Below the pieces are notes generated by a model. It was not told where the DNA came from, ran no database searches, and saw only the letters and a list, made by a program, of their open reading frames with translations. A stretch of 64,000 bases of DNA. It comes from Methanocella conradii HZ254. Its GTDB lineage: Archaea > Halobacteriota > Methanocellia > Methanocellales > Methanocellaceae. This document shows positions 43,087 through 52,122 of the stretch, piece after piece. A program made the position numbers and the translations under genes. The stretch's first letter is position 1, and the number at the start of each line of letters is the position of its first letter. The stretch covers positions 744,001-808,000 of the forward strand of contig NC_017034.1 in assembly GCF_000251105.1 (NCBI RefSeq), in the 5' to 3' direction.

Positions 43087-44263
43087 GGCGGAGCGCTCTT
43101 TTGACGGCTTCCGGGTCTCAATACTCGCGCTTGGCCACCTGGTCAACGATAGCTATTCTAACCTGATCCCCCCGCTGCTGCCGCTGCTAAAGGAGGCCTA
43201 TGGCCTGTCGTATGCCGCTTCCGGCATGCTGACCACCGCCTATACTATCACCTCGAGCATCGTGCAGCCCATATTCGGCTACTATGCGGATAAGCATGGC
43301 CGCAGGTGGCTGGTGGCGCTGAGCACCGCCTGGATAGCCTTCTTCATGTCGCTCATAGGCGCAATCTCGTGGCTGGGCCTCGACCGCTCCGGCTCGTACG
43401 CCGCCCTCCTGGCCCTCATCGCCCTCGCCGGCTTCGGCTCCGCCTCGTATCATCCCCAGGCTTCCATGATGGTGCCCCGGATAAGCGGCGAGCACAAGGG
43501 CTTCGGGGTGTCTCTCTTCTCGGCCGGCGGCAACCTTGGATACGCCATCATGCCGCTGCTGGTCGTGCCTGTGACCGCCATATGGGGGCTTCCCGGCACG
43601 CTGGCCTTCCTCCTGCCCGGCCTCGTCATGACCCTTCTGCTATACAGGTATGCGCCTGAGGCGCCTTCGGTCGGCGCGCACTTGAGGCTGGAGGACCTGG
43701 CCAGGGATATAACGTCTGTCATCAAGCCTCTCATGGCGGTCACCGGCGTCGTGTGCATGCGCGCGTGGCTCTTCTTCGGCCTCATCACCTTCCTGCCGCT
43801 TTACCTCGCCTCAAGGGGCGAGTCTCCAGCCGTTGCCAGCGTCCACCTGTTCATCCTCTTGTTTTTCGGCGCCATAGGCGGCCTCATCGGGGGCCACGCC
43901 TCAGACATGTACGGCCGCAAGCTCGTCATAGTGTCCTCGCTTGCCATCACGGCCCCCCTGCTTTACCTGGCCTTCTCCACGAGTGGCATTATAGAGTGGG
44001 CGCTTACGGCGGTTGCTGGCATGGCTCTTCTCGCCTCTTTTTCCCCTGCAGTTCTCATCGCTCAGGGCCTTATTCCCAGGAACCAGGGCATGGCGTCTGG
44101 CATCATCCTTGGCCTGGCCATTGGCATCGGTGGCCTGGGCGTGTCTCTTACCGGCGCCTTTGCCGACTCTTTTGGCATTACGGTTGCTCTGTACTCTCTT
44201 GCTATATTGCCTGTCGTCGCCACCCTTATGGCTTTCTTGTTGCCGGGCAGCATTCGTTCATAA
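43055..44263 (+). CDS. MFS transporter (Fsr-like)
   Basis: A 402-residue permease with 12 predicted membrane helices. GYYADKHGRRWLVALS is the loop 2-3 motif of the major facilitator family and SDMYGRKLVIVSS the second copy. The N-terminal LGHLVNDSYSNLIPPLLPLLK is typical of fosmidomycin-resistance-like (Fsr) members. The TTG start overlaps the isomerase gene by 32 nt, so it is a coupled operon member (UPF0200, isomerase, MFS). Substrate unknown. A hairpin element follows 17 nt after the stop. Confidence 0.86.
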   Translation: MSTQENVKTFKAERSFDGFRVSILALGHLVNDSYSNLIPPLLPLLKEAYGLSYAASGMLTTAYTITSSIVQPIFGYYADKHGRRWLVALSTAWIAFFMSLIGAISWLGLDRSGSYAALLALIALAGFGSASYHPQASMMVPRISGEHKGFGVSLFSAGGNLGYAIMPLLVVPVTAIWGLPGTLAFLLPGLVMTLLLYRYAPEAPSVGAHLRLEDLARDITSVIKPLMAVTGVVCMRAWLFFGLITFLPLYLASRGESPAVASVHLFILLFFGAIGGLIGGHASDMYGRKLVIVSSLAITAPLLYLAFSTSGIIEWALTAVAGMALLASFSPAVLIAQGLIPRNQGMASGIILGLAIGIGGLGVSLTGAFADSFGITVALYSLAILPVVATLMAFLLPGSIRS

Positions 44264-44279
44264 AAACGATGGTCGGGTA

Positions 44280-44301
44280 GATGGCTCTTTTATTTGAGGC
44301 T
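44280..44301 (+). repeat. Dispersed hairpin element, copy 2
   Basis: GATGGCTCTTTTATT followed by TGAGGCT matches 20 of 22 bases of the minus-strand sequence at 29934-29955. Here the palindrome is less complete than in copy 1. It follows the MFS gene and is likely part of its transcription end. Confidence 0.45.
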
Positions 44302-44344
44302 AGAGAGGGGCTTCACTTTTAGTTCGAGCGCTACGCGCGGTTTA

Positions 44345-44377
44345 CTAGGGCGCTACGCGCGTAGCGCACCTCCCTAG
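44345..44377. terminator. Nested GC-rich palindrome downstream of the MFS gene
   Basis: GCGCTACGCGCGTAGCGC (44350-44367) is a perfect 18-bp palindrome, flanked by CTAGGG (44345) and CCCTAG (44372-44377), giving an outer stem. A partial copy, GCGCTACGCGCG, is at 44327-44338. It is probably a terminator or repeat hairpin. Confidence 0.45.
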
Positions 44378-44412
44378 GCCCCAGTCTCAGAAAAAGGTAT
44401 TCAACAATGTAG

Positions 44413-45033
44413 ATGCCACCTAATATCATGCCCGAAATCGAGGATTTACTGCCCCTGTTTTCGAAGTCGGTGCTAGAGCGCAGCGCAGGCCTCACGCTAC
44501 CCTATAAAGCAAAAGTGGACCCGGAGTGCAGCTTTTGTCGGAAAAACAGGCAGGTATACCTCGCTGAAGATGAGTATGAGCACCCTGAGCCTACCTTCAT
44601 AAAGAGGCTGCCGGTCAGCGTGGCGGCGCTAAGCTACGAGCAGGACTATCCAGGGAGGACGGCGATCATATTAAGAGACCACGAGACCAGCATGAGCTAT
44701 CTACTAGAGCACAAGCTTTTATTGTTCATCGCCTTCATGGAGGACGTGTCCGCGGTGGCCGAAGCCATATATAAGGCATGCAAGCCCGTGAAGGTCAACT
44801 ACGCGGTCTTCATGAACATGCACGACCATTTCCACATGCACCTCATCCCTCGCTACGGCTGGGAGGGGGAAAATTTACGGAAGCCTCCCCTTTTTAGAGG
44901 AGTGGATAAGCTCGACCCGGATTTCGACTACAGGTCACTGGCGCTCAAGATAAGGCACAATATACCTGGTAATAGCTCGCAGTTCAGCGAATACATGGAA
45001 AGGATGATAGACGCAGGGCTGCCGGAAAAATAG
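44413..45033 (+). CDS. HIT-superfamily protein
   Basis: A 206-residue protein. MNMHDHFHMHLIPRYGWEG carries the histidine triad (H-x-H-x-H) typical of HIT hydrolases and transferases. The N-terminal segment has a zinc-like pair (CSFCRK) near residues 38-41, and GRTAIILRDHETSMSYL is the family mid-region. Acts on nucleoside phosphoramidates or dinucleotides in known members; the substrate here is unknown. The ATG at 44413 is close to GTAG and lacks a clear ribosome site; ATG 44428 is also possible. Confidence 0.82.
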   Translation: MPPNIMPEIEDLLPLFSKSVLERSAGLTLPYKAKVDPECSFCRKNRQVYLAEDEYEHPEPTFIKRLPVSVAALSYEQDYPGRTAIILRDHETSMSYLLEHKLLLFIAFMEDVSAVAEAIYKACKPVKVNYAVFMNMHDHFHMHLIPRYGWEGENLRKPPLFRGVDKLDPDFDYRSLALKIRHNIPGNSSQFSEYMERMIDAGLPEK

Positions 45034-45043
45034 GGGGTGACGC

Positions 45044-45916
45044 CTACTCAGCCATAAGCCTGACGTATATATCCTCAAGGGCGGACTCCCTCATGGAAAG
45101 GTCCACCAATGCCCAATCATTCTCAGAGATATCCCTCAAAATGGCGGCAACCTCGCCCAGATCGGCAGTCCTTAAGATGTAATGCCCATCCTCCTTCTCG
45201 TAGTCGAGCCTCTGGCCACTCATGAACTTCACCTCGTACTCCCTCTTCCCGAGGCTCTTACGTATATTCGCCATGCTATCGCACACGAGAAGCTTGCCAT
45301 TCTTAAGGATGGCCACACGGTCACAGACGTACTCGACGTGGAAAAGGTTATGGGCGCTCAACACTATGGTCTTTCCCTCCGCCCTGAGCCTTCTCAGGTA
45401 ATCTACGATGAAAAACGACGTCAGCGGGTCCAGCCCCGAGCTTGGCTCGTCCAAAACCAATATATCAGGATCATGCAGAAGCGCCCTGGCAATCGACACT
45501 TTCCGTTTCATGCCCTTGGATAGCTCGCCCGTAAGCTTATTCCTCTCCGGGAGCTTCAGCGACCCAAGCAACAGGCCAATCCTCTCATCAGCCTTCTTCG
45601 AGGGCATGCCATAAAGCTCCGAGAAAAACCGCAGGTACTCGCTCACCGTCATGTTCTCGTAGAGCGGGCTATCCTCGGGGAGGTATCCTAAAAACCGCTT
45701 AACATGTAAGGCATCCTTTGCCATGTCTCTTCCCATGACCTCAACGCTGCCAGAGGTCGGGCTGACGAGGCCGACCATCATCTTCAGGGTGGTGCTCTTG
45801 CCCGCCCCATTATGGCCGATAATCCCGAGGATTTCCCCCTTATCTACATCCAGGTCCAGATCCTTGACGGCCGCAAAATCTTTATATAACTTGGTCACGC
45901 CTCTCAGTTTAATCAT
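45044..45916 (-). CDS. ABC transporter ATP-binding protein (ABC-2 exporter class)
   Basis: A 290-residue ATPase: Walker A GHNGAGKSTT, signature LSKGMKRKVSIA, Walker B ILVLDEPSSGLDP and the H-loop LSAHN. The C-terminal ~70 residues (EYEVKFMSGQRLDYEKEDGHY) are the regulatory domain seen in ABC-2-type subunits. The ATG at 45916 starts the domain; in-frame upstream residues are not family-like. It is divergent from two permease genes and must serve them. The promoter region shared by the divergent genes is only 46 nt. Confidence 0.9.
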   Translation of the reverse strand: MIKLRGVTKLYKDFAAVKDLDLDVDKGEILGIIGHNGAGKSTTLKMMVGLVSPTSGSVEVMGRDMAKDALHVKRFLGYLPEDSPLYENMTVSEYLRFFSELYGMPSKKADERIGLLLGSLKLPERNKLTGELSKGMKRKVSIARALLHDPDILVLDEPSSGLDPLTSFFIVDYLRRLRAEGKTIVLSAHNLFHVEYVCDRVAILKNGKLLVCDSMANIRKSLGKREYEVKFMSGQRLDYEKEDGHYILRTADLGEVAAILRDISENDWALVDLSMRESALEDIYVRLMAE

Positions 45917-45962
45917 CAGCCCTCCATAGGCTGGCTGGGTAAAATAGCTTTTCGTGGCGGCC

Positions 45963-47711
45963 ATGAGAAAAGTCTTAACTGTGGCGAAGAGGGAACTAAA
46001 AAGATTTAGGGCGAGGTTCAGCGGAGGCTCCAGGGCGGTCATACTGGGGCTGATAGCAGTCTCTTTGCTCGCATCATATTTTGTGGCTCAGCAAGGGCCG
46101 ATGATGGGAAAGGGCATCTACACGGTTGGAGTGTCGCCAGATGGCCCTCTCATAGAAGATTCCAGGTTCCACGTCGTCACCATGGATAAAGATGCGGGAC
46201 TAAAAATGCTCGGCAACGGCTCCATCGACCTCTACGTGGATGGCGAGGCCGCCCATGCCAGGAATGATGAGCGGTCGCAGTACGCGGAGGGCGCCCTGAA
46301 GAAGTACCTGGAGAAGGCCGAGACCACGCGCCTCATAGAGCAATACGACATCAACCAATCCTTCCCCCTGCGCATCCAGGCCAGCTTTATATCGGCACAG
46401 CCCACGCCATCCGTGCCCGCATCCACGGCCACCGCCACTACCACTACCGCGCCCCCTCCCTCCGCATCCACTGACACGGGGGCTGCTGTACAGGAACAGA
46501 TAAAGGAGGTGCAGAGTGGAAGCAGCAAGTTCAAGGCCGAATTCGTATCCGAAAACGAGGTCATAATCCCCTCATTGATGAAGCCCCCGGTTCCACTCTC
46601 CCAGGTCATCCTCGCCTTCATCTACGTGGTGCCCATCCTATTCCTTGGCATCTTCTTCAACAGCAGCTTCATGGAGGAGAAGACCAACCGTAAGCTTAAC
46701 GTATTAATGTCTACGCCGGTGACCCCCTTCGACATCATAGCGGGCAAGATGCTCCCCTACATAGCGTTCTCGCTGGGCATGGTCGCCGTGATCACGCTCG
46801 CCCTCGGCGGCGACGTGGCCGTTGCATTAGCCGTATTCCTCCCCATCATACTCTTCATTTTCGCAGTTTACCTGCTGGTCGCCATGGCATACCGTACGTT
46901 CAAGGACCAGACGTTCTTTTCCATGGCCGCCATCGCGTTCGTCACTGGGTACCTCGTGCTGCCAGCCCTGTTTACGGGCATAAACAACGTGTGCTACGTC
47001 TCGCCGCTCACCCTTGCCGTGCAGATGTACCGGGGCGAGGGCTTCGGGCCTGTGGAGTACGTCCTCTCTACCGGGCCAATGTACCTCGTGTTCGTGCTCT
47101 CGGTCTTCCTTGGCGTCCGGATATTCAACGAGGAATACTTGATGAGCTTCGGGCCGCTGTACAGGAGGGCGGCGGATGCCATCTACCTCGCCATAGACAA
47201 GAGCCATATGTTCATCTCCATTGCCCTGTTGAGCGCCTTCCTGATACCAGTAGTCTTCATGGCTCAGATGATCGTCGCCATCCTCTCGCTTATGGTGCCC
47301 ATTAGCCTGCCTCCCATCGTGTTTTTAGCCATGTTGCTGGCTTTATGCGTCATCATGGAGGAGGTGGCCAAGTCGGCGGGCATTGCGGCGCTCCTGGAAA
47401 ATAAAAAGGTCGCATCCGTGAGGGCTGTGCTGGCGCTGGCAGCGGCCTCTGCGCTCGGCTTCTTCCTGGGCGAGAAGCTACTGCTCTACCTATCCCTGAG
47501 CGTGGTCTCAAACGTCATGCTCCTCGAGGCGCTGGGGAGCGCCAACCTTTTGATAATACCCCTTGCCGCACATTTTATCTTCACATCCATCGTGTGCCTG
47601 CTGACGCAAAAGCTGGGCGCTAAGTACTATGCGCTCGCAATAGCCGCGGGGTCTATCGTGCACTTCCTCTACAATTTCGCCATACTTTCGCATGAAATGG
47701 GGGCGATATGA
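45963..47711 (+). CDS. ABC-2 permease fused to PrsW-like intramembrane protease domain
   Basis: A 582-residue membrane protein. An N-terminal ABC-2 permease (VAKRELKRFRARFSGGSRAV) is followed by a long extracytoplasmic loop with a Thr/Pro/Ser-rich stretch (residues ~155-180), then helices with FNSSFMEEKTNRKLNVLMSTPVTP, the ABC-2 motif. After ~460 comes a domain with LCVIMEEVAKSAGIAALLE, GFFLGEKLLLY, AHFIFTSIVCLL and HFLYNFAI, the Glu/His pattern of the PrsW/CPBP-type proteases, though the last Asp is Asn here. A transporter with its own processing domain is suggested. The next gene overlaps by 4 nt. Confidence 0.78.
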   Translation: MRKVLTVAKRELKRFRARFSGGSRAVILGLIAVSLLASYFVAQQGPMMGKGIYTVGVSPDGPLIEDSRFHVVTMDKDAGLKMLGNGSIDLYVDGEAAHARNDERSQYAEGALKKYLEKAETTRLIEQYDINQSFPLRIQASFISAQPTPSVPASTATATTTTAPPPSASTDTGAAVQEQIKEVQSGSSKFKAEFVSENEVIIPSLMKPPVPLSQVILAFIYVVPILFLGIFFNSSFMEEKTNRKLNVLMSTPVTPFDIIAGKMLPYIAFSLGMVAVITLALGGDVAVALAVFLPIILFIFAVYLLVAMAYRTFKDQTFFSMAAIAFVTGYLVLPALFTGINNVCYVSPLTLAVQMYRGEGFGPVEYVLSTGPMYLVFVLSVFLGVRIFNEEYLMSFGPLYRRAADAIYLAIDKSHMFISIALLSAFLIPVVFMAQMIVAILSLMVPISLPPIVFLAMLLALCVIMEEVAKSAGIAALLENKKVASVRAVLALAAASALGFFLGEKLLLYLSLSVVSNVMLLEALGSANLLIIPLAAHFIFTSIVCLLTQKLGAKYYALAIAAGSIVHFLYNFAILSHEMGAI

Positions 47712-48751
47712 TGGGCGGAATCTACGCCATCATAAGAAAGGAGATCGCCTCGGTCATGAAGGAGAAGACGATGGCGCTGGCCATCCTCATCCAGCTTTTG
47801 ATAGCGGCGTTCTCCTCGGTCATCCTGGTTGGCCTGGTGTCATTCTACGACCCGGCGTCCATCGGCCAGAACACTAACATGCACTTTTACGTTGGGGTGG
47901 CCGGCGACCATGATGGGGCTTTAGCATCCTGCCTTAGGGGGGCCGGCTTTACCGTCACGCCGTTCACTTCTGTAGATGATGCGCTGGAAAGCATGAGGTC
48001 AGGGTCGCTCGACGCCGTGATGGCGATTCCCGAAGGTGAGAGCACCGTCGTGGACGTGCGGCTCTACCTTCCCCCTTCGGACTCTAAGTCCACGGTCATC
48101 ACGATGGCCATGCAAGGGCCCCTGAAAAAGTACGAGAATTACCTGAGGGAGAAGAACGGCGTACACGTAAGGTATACGCATATGGGCGGCAAGGATAGCA
48201 CCACCTACGAGTTCCTGTACTCCTTCATCATCCCCCTGCTCATGTTCTTCCCCGCCTTCATAGCGGGGAGCATGATAATAGACTCCATCTCGGAGGAGAT
48301 CGAGAATAAGACGCTGGACACGCTCTTGTCTACGCCGGTATCGTTAAACGAGGTGCTCTTTGGCAAGGCAGCGGCCGCTGTGCTCCTGGCCGTGATACAG
48401 TGCATCATGTGGCTGCTCCTGCTCTCCATGAACCGCCTCTACGTCAAGAATGCCGTCCTGGTCCTGTTTTTGGCCTTCATCATCTCGGCTTTTGTCACCT
48501 TTGGCTCCGCGTTAATATCCATGTATTTTAAGGACAGGGAGAGGTCTCAGTTTACCTACTCGATATTGCTTATGACCGCGGCGGGTGGGGGTTTAGCCGT
48601 CAACCCTTCCCCGATAAACCTGCTAACCCGTCTGGCCATGGGGGACCCACACGCGGGCATCCTTGACGTATCCTTATACCTGTTGCCCCTGGTGGTGCTC
48701 GTCTTAGCCTTCTACCTCGCTTCGAAAAGGCTGCTCGCCTACAGGGCGTGA
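47708..48751 (+). CDS. ABC-2 type transporter permease
   Basis: A 347-residue permease. The N-terminal helix (TMALAILIQLLIAAFSSVILV) and a long extracytoplasmic domain (residues ~45-165) precede about five helices with DSISEEIENKTLDTLLSTPVSLNEV, the ABC-2 motif. It partners the fused permease (ATGA overlap at 47708) and the divergent ATPase. The long external domains in both permeases suggest a sensed or carried peptide or protein substrate, but this is inference. Confidence 0.87.
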   Translation: MMGGIYAIIRKEIASVMKEKTMALAILIQLLIAAFSSVILVGLVSFYDPASIGQNTNMHFYVGVAGDHDGALASCLRGAGFTVTPFTSVDDALESMRSGSLDAVMAIPEGESTVVDVRLYLPPSDSKSTVITMAMQGPLKKYENYLREKNGVHVRYTHMGGKDSTTYEFLYSFIIPLLMFFPAFIAGSMIIDSISEEIENKTLDTLLSTPVSLNEVLFGKAAAAVLLAVIQCIMWLLLLSMNRLYVKNAVLVLFLAFIISAFVTFGSALISMYFKDRERSQFTYSILLMTAAGGGLAVNPSPINLLTRLAMGDPHAGILDVSLYLLPLVVLVLAFYLASKRLLAYRA

Positions 48752-48754
48752 CCA

Positions 48755-49564
48755 TTATTTACCTATGAACTCGCCGAGCGTGGTAGCCTTCTCCTCACGC
48801 CTATCGAGCTTCAGGCGCATGCCATCCTCGGCGGCGATGGTGCGCACGCCCGTCAGCTTCTCGACCCGGCTGGCCATGTCCTTTGGGCCGGCCTTGACTA
48901 CCTGCATGCCGAAATGGCTCAGTATCGCAAGACGAGGCCTCGCTACTTTGAGGATGCTCTCCACATCCTGGGGGATGAGGTGCTGGAACCGCTCGTCATG
49001 TGTGACCCTGACCATGTTTAGTATGAGCCCTTCACAGCCCTTCATGGCCTCGCCAATGCCCTCGAAATACTTCGTGTCGGCCACATACCCGAGGGTCCTC
49101 CCTTCGAAATGGAACTTTATGCCGTAGCACTCCACGTTAGAGTGCATGAGCCGCAGGGCGCACTCTATCGTAACCCCATCCAGGCCATGCTTGAACCCAT
49201 CCTTGAGCACGAAAACGTTATTCTTGATATACGTGCGGACGTATTTAAGCACAACCGGGTCGTCGCCCTCGAGGCAATCCATGGGGGCTATGAGGATTCC
49301 CTTTGGCTTGAAGCCTCCGCCTGACATGGCTTCCGCCATGATGTTTACGTCGTTAGAGTGGTCGATGTGGCGGTGGGATAGCACGATGCAGTCCAGCCTG
49401 GACGGCCTCAGGCCCAGTTCCGCGCACCTCAAGAGGCAGCCCGGCCCCGGGTCCAGCAATATGTTTTTGCCGTTAAGCTCCAGCCACATGCCGCCGCTCT
49501 TCCTTATCTGGCTGGCCACTACCATGCGCCCGCCCGCCGTCCCCAGGAAAATTATCTCCGACAT
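48755..49564 (-). CDS. Metallo-beta-lactamase-fold hydrolase
   Basis: A 269-residue protein. SHRHIDHSNDVN carries the H-x-H-x-D-H metal motif, with GGRMVVASQIRKSGGMWLEL and LLDPGPGCLL before it and YVADTKYF and LSHFGMQVV after it, supplying the remaining ligands. It resembles archaeal MBL-fold proteins close to RNase Z or UlaG-type hydrolases; the substrate cannot be named. It converges with the ABC permease gene (3 nt between stops). Confidence 0.87.
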   Translation of the reverse strand: MSEIIFLGTAGGRMVVASQIRKSGGMWLELNGKNILLDPGPGCLLRCAELGLRPSRLDCIVLSHRHIDHSNDVNIMAEAMSGGGFKPKGILIAPMDCLEGDDPVVLKYVRTYIKNNVFVLKDGFKHGLDGVTIECALRLMHSNVECYGIKFHFEGRTLGYVADTKYFEGIGEAMKGCEGLILNMVRVTHDERFQHLIPQDVESILKVARPRLAILSHFGMQVVKAGPKDMASRVEKLTGVRTIAAEDGMRLKLDRREEKATTLGEFIGK

Positions 49565-49694
49565 TGACGATAATTTAGGCGGCCTGACGATATAAACATG
49601 AGTATACTAACCCGTAATTCGCGCTTGATAAAAGCGTTGCTATGCTCGAATATGTTTTTAAATGCACAATGCTAGTTGCAAGAGGGGATATATT

Positions 49695-50342
49695 GTGCAT
49701 GGCATGAAAGTATTAGTTATACTGGCCCTGGGCTTGACGCTAATTTTGGCGGTGACGGGAGCGGCCTCACCGGGTACAGGCACGCTTGCCACTGGAGACA
49801 AGGGCATCAAGAACATCGATGAAGCGTATCACGTGGTCAAGGTAACGGGCATAAGGAACGAGTCCTGCACCTTTGACATCATGAGCGTCGCCGTCAAGGG
49901 CAAGGATGGAAAGGTGGCGATCATGAGCTTTTCGAAGCCGATTTCCGCGGAGTACTTCTTCTCGACGGGCAAGGTCGCCTTATCAATGAAGGAAAAAGCT
50001 CCTGGTGCGTATCCGAAGCCGGTGATCGTGAACTATGAGAATGCCACCGTTAATGTGGCGGGAGCATCGGCGGTGCTTGCGATCAAGAGCCTCGCCGTGC
50101 TCAGGCACGACAGGAATGAGACGGACGTCCAGTTCTCAGGGCTATCGGCATATCTGCCCGATGGCAAGGTAAAATCCTACACGTTCACTCCGCCGGTGAA
50201 GTTGGCTCACACGAAGGCGAACATGACTGCGACTATATCCGGGAACCCCGCTTTCACTGAAGGCCTTAAGGAAGCGTTAAAAGGTGGGGGCACGTTCCCG
50301 GCGAACGCGCCCGCGGTGCCTTTGAAAAAGATAGACGCCTAG
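49695..50342 (+). CDS. Secreted protein, unknown
   Basis: A 215-residue protein. A signal peptide (MKVLVILALGLTLILAVTGAAS) is followed by a strand-rich mature domain (AVKGKDGKVAIMSFSKPISAEYFF, VIVNYENATVNVAGASAVLAIKSL, AYLPDGKVKSYTFTPPVKLA). GTG 49695 is preferred because GAGGGGA lies 6 nt before it; ATG 49704 is possible. No family recognised. It is monocistronic, with a poly-T tract after the stop. Confidence 0.65.
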   Translation: MHGMKVLVILALGLTLILAVTGAASPGTGTLATGDKGIKNIDEAYHVVKVTGIRNESCTFDIMSVAVKGKDGKVAIMSFSKPISAEYFFSTGKVALSMKEKAPGAYPKPVIVNYENATVNVAGASAVLAIKSLAVLRHDRNETDVQFSGLSAYLPDGKVKSYTFTPPVKLAHTKANMTATISGNPAFTEGLKEALKGGGTFPANAPAVPLKKIDA

Positions 50343-50347
50343 GCCTT

Positions 50348-50367
50348 CCCCTTTTTTTTCTTTTTGC
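50348..50367 (+). terminator. Poly-T terminator
   Basis: CCCCTTTTTTTTCTTTTTG right after the secreted-protein gene is a typical archaeal oligo-T termination signal. Confidence 0.55.
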
Positions 50368-50454
50368 TCAGGCCTTTTACCGGTAGCCGCTAGAAAAGCT
50401 TAATGCTATGAGCGGACGACTATCATATTGCTGATTATTATAGAAGGTGATGAC

Positions 50455-50853
50455 ATGGTAAAGCTGACCGAAGAAGTAAAGGAATCACTGAAAGGCGTAA
50501 AGAACATCTTCCTGGCAACGTGCTCCAGGGCTGGCGTGCCAAACGTAGTCCCGATGGGCGCTTTCAAGCTCCTCGACGACGAGACCATGCTGCTCTCGGA
50601 CCAGTACATGCAGAAGAGCCTGTCCAACATGAAGGAGAATCCGAGGGTTGCCATCGCATACTGGGGCGAGAAGGGCGGCTTCCAGATAAAGGGCACGGTG
50701 ACGCTGCATACTGACGACCAGATATTCAAGGAAGACGTGGCATGGGTCAAGGGCATAAAGCCTACGCTGAACCCCAAGACGGCCATCGTCATGAAGATAA
50801 CTGACGTCTACATGGTCAAGCCCGGCCCGGATGCAGGCAAAAAGATCTTGTGA
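50455..50853 (+). CDS. Pyridoxamine 5'-phosphate oxidase-like flavin-binding protein
   Basis: A 132-residue split-barrel protein. IFLATCSRAGVPNVVPMGAFKLLDD, ETMLLSDQYMQKSLSNMKENPRVAI and KGTVTLHT form the FMN-binding split barrel. Family members in archaea bind FMN or F420; which applies here cannot be told. The ATG at 50455 follows GAAGGTGAT. It is convergent with the response regulator gene (6-nt gap). Confidence 0.85.
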   Translation: MVKLTEEVKESLKGVKNIFLATCSRAGVPNVVPMGAFKLLDDETMLLSDQYMQKSLSNMKENPRVAIAYWGEKGGFQIKGTVTLHTDDQIFKEDVAWVKGIKPTLNPKTAIVMKITDVYMVKPGPDAGKKIL

Positions 50854-50859
50854 GCGGTG

Positions 50860-51549
50860 TCAGGCGGCGTTCTTTTTTCTGCCGCCTTTTTTAGCCTGCT
50901 TCGGCGCGGTGAGCATCTTTTCGAGGCGGGCCAGGTCTTCGGCCTGCTGCTCGAGCCCCTTTTTGAGGCAGGACAGAAGCACGTCATTTTGCTCAATATT
51001 ATTCTTTTCATATAAGGCGTACAGGTTGTACAATTTTTTTATATTCCTGTACTGAGTGAACTTGCGCATGTAGCGGGCCTTTAGCTCGAGCAGCATCTCC
51101 TTCTGGACGCCGGATTTCCCCGCCATGCGGAGGATGCGCTCAGCGTCGGTCCTGGCGGACAGCACGTCCTCGATCGCCTCTTTGAGCTTCTCCATCGTGG
51201 CGTCCGACTTCATGATGTAGTTCTCTATGAGGTGGGCGCGGTCCATGATGTCCTCGAGGGTGAGCTCCATGCCCGTGAGCATTATTATCGGGACCTCCTT
51301 AAGGCTGCCGTCGTTTTTCATCACGCTGGCGACCTCCCAGCCGTCCATAGGAGACATCCTTATGTCTAAAAAGACCAGGTCGGGCCTGCTATTACGGGCC
51401 ATCTCGATGCACTCTGCGCCACTATAGGCTTTCATTGTCCTGTATCCCATGCTCTCCAGCTTTTCCGCTATAACGTCGACCACGTCTGGCTCGTCATCCG
51501 TCACCAGTATAAGCTTGCTTGAGGTTTTTGGCATCTTATCATTATCCAC
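50860..51549 (-). CDS. Response regulator (receiver domain + coiled helical tail)
   Basis: A 229-residue protein. The receiver domain has the acidic pair DD at 18-19, the phospho-acceptor D62 in LVFLDIRMSPMDG, the MLTG Thr near 90, and Lys near 114 (IMKSDAT). No DNA-binding output domain follows; residues ~130-215 are helical (ERILRMAGKSGVQKEMLLELKARYMRKF), with a basic tail KKGGRKKN. It probably acts by protein contact in a two-component relay; the histidine kinase is not nearby. Confidence 0.85.
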   Translation of the reverse strand: MDNDKMPKTSSKLILVTDDEPDVVDVIAEKLESMGYRTMKAYSGAECIEMARNSRPDLVFLDIRMSPMDGWEVASVMKNDGSLKEVPIIMLTGMELTLEDIMDRAHLIENYIMKSDATMEKLKEAIEDVLSARTDAERILRMAGKSGVQKEMLLELKARYMRKFTQYRNIKKLYNLYALYEKNNIEQNDVLLSCLKKGLEQQAEDLARLEKMLTAPKQAKKGGRKKNAA

Positions 51550-51712
51550 GCATTTTTAGCATTCTTAATACTTCTATAAATATTCAAAACCATACATAAT
51601 AAATCTTATGGGATAAGCTGGAATTTATTATGACTATTTTAAAAAAATCACATTTTTGACGGCTTTTTTATTACGCGCCCTCTTATCAGTGCCACTCACG
51701 GAAAAATAAGCA

Positions 51713-52117
51713 TTAATCTTTCTTCGCTTCACCGGCTTTTTTGGCAGCCTCAGCCTTCCGCTTCTTAATTATCGGGGCGTTCTCGTTCGTCACGAGGGTG
51801 TAGACCGTTAGCTTCTCCCTGGAGGGCTTGGTATACACCTCGTTCTGGGAGATGGCGTTAGTCGGGCAGACCCGCACGCAATAGCCGCACCGGATGCACT
51901 GGGTGTTGAGGTATTCGATGGTAGTCTCCTCCTTGTGTACAGCGATGCAATCGGCGGGGCACGACCGCTCGCACAGCCCGCAAAGGATACACTTGGTGCC
52001 GTCGAAGGTCACGTCGGCCCTCGTGCCAGGGAAGTGCTGGTACGGGGTGAACGGGTATTTAGACGTGTACGGCTTGCTCGCGACGTTTTTCACTATGTTT
52101 TCGAGTATCTTCAGCAT
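51713..52117 (-). CDS. echF: Ech-type hydrogenase ferredoxin subunit
   Basis: A 134-residue 2[4Fe-4S] protein. CILCGLCERSCPADCI and CIRCGYCVRVCPTNAI bind the clusters that pass electrons between ferredoxin and the small subunit. A Lys-rich tail follows. ATG 52117 is best placed after AGGTGA; GTG 52126 and ATG 52123 are alternatives. It is the last gene of the leftward ech operon and is homologous to NuoI-type subunits. Confidence 0.9.
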   Translation of the reverse strand: MLKILENIVKNVASKPYTSKYPFTPYQHFPGTRADVTFDGTKCILCGLCERSCPADCIAVHKEETTIEYLNTQCIRCGYCVRVCPTNAISQNEVYTKPSREKLTVYTLVTNENAPIIKKRKAEAAKKAGEAKKD

Positions 52118-52122
52118 GTCCA

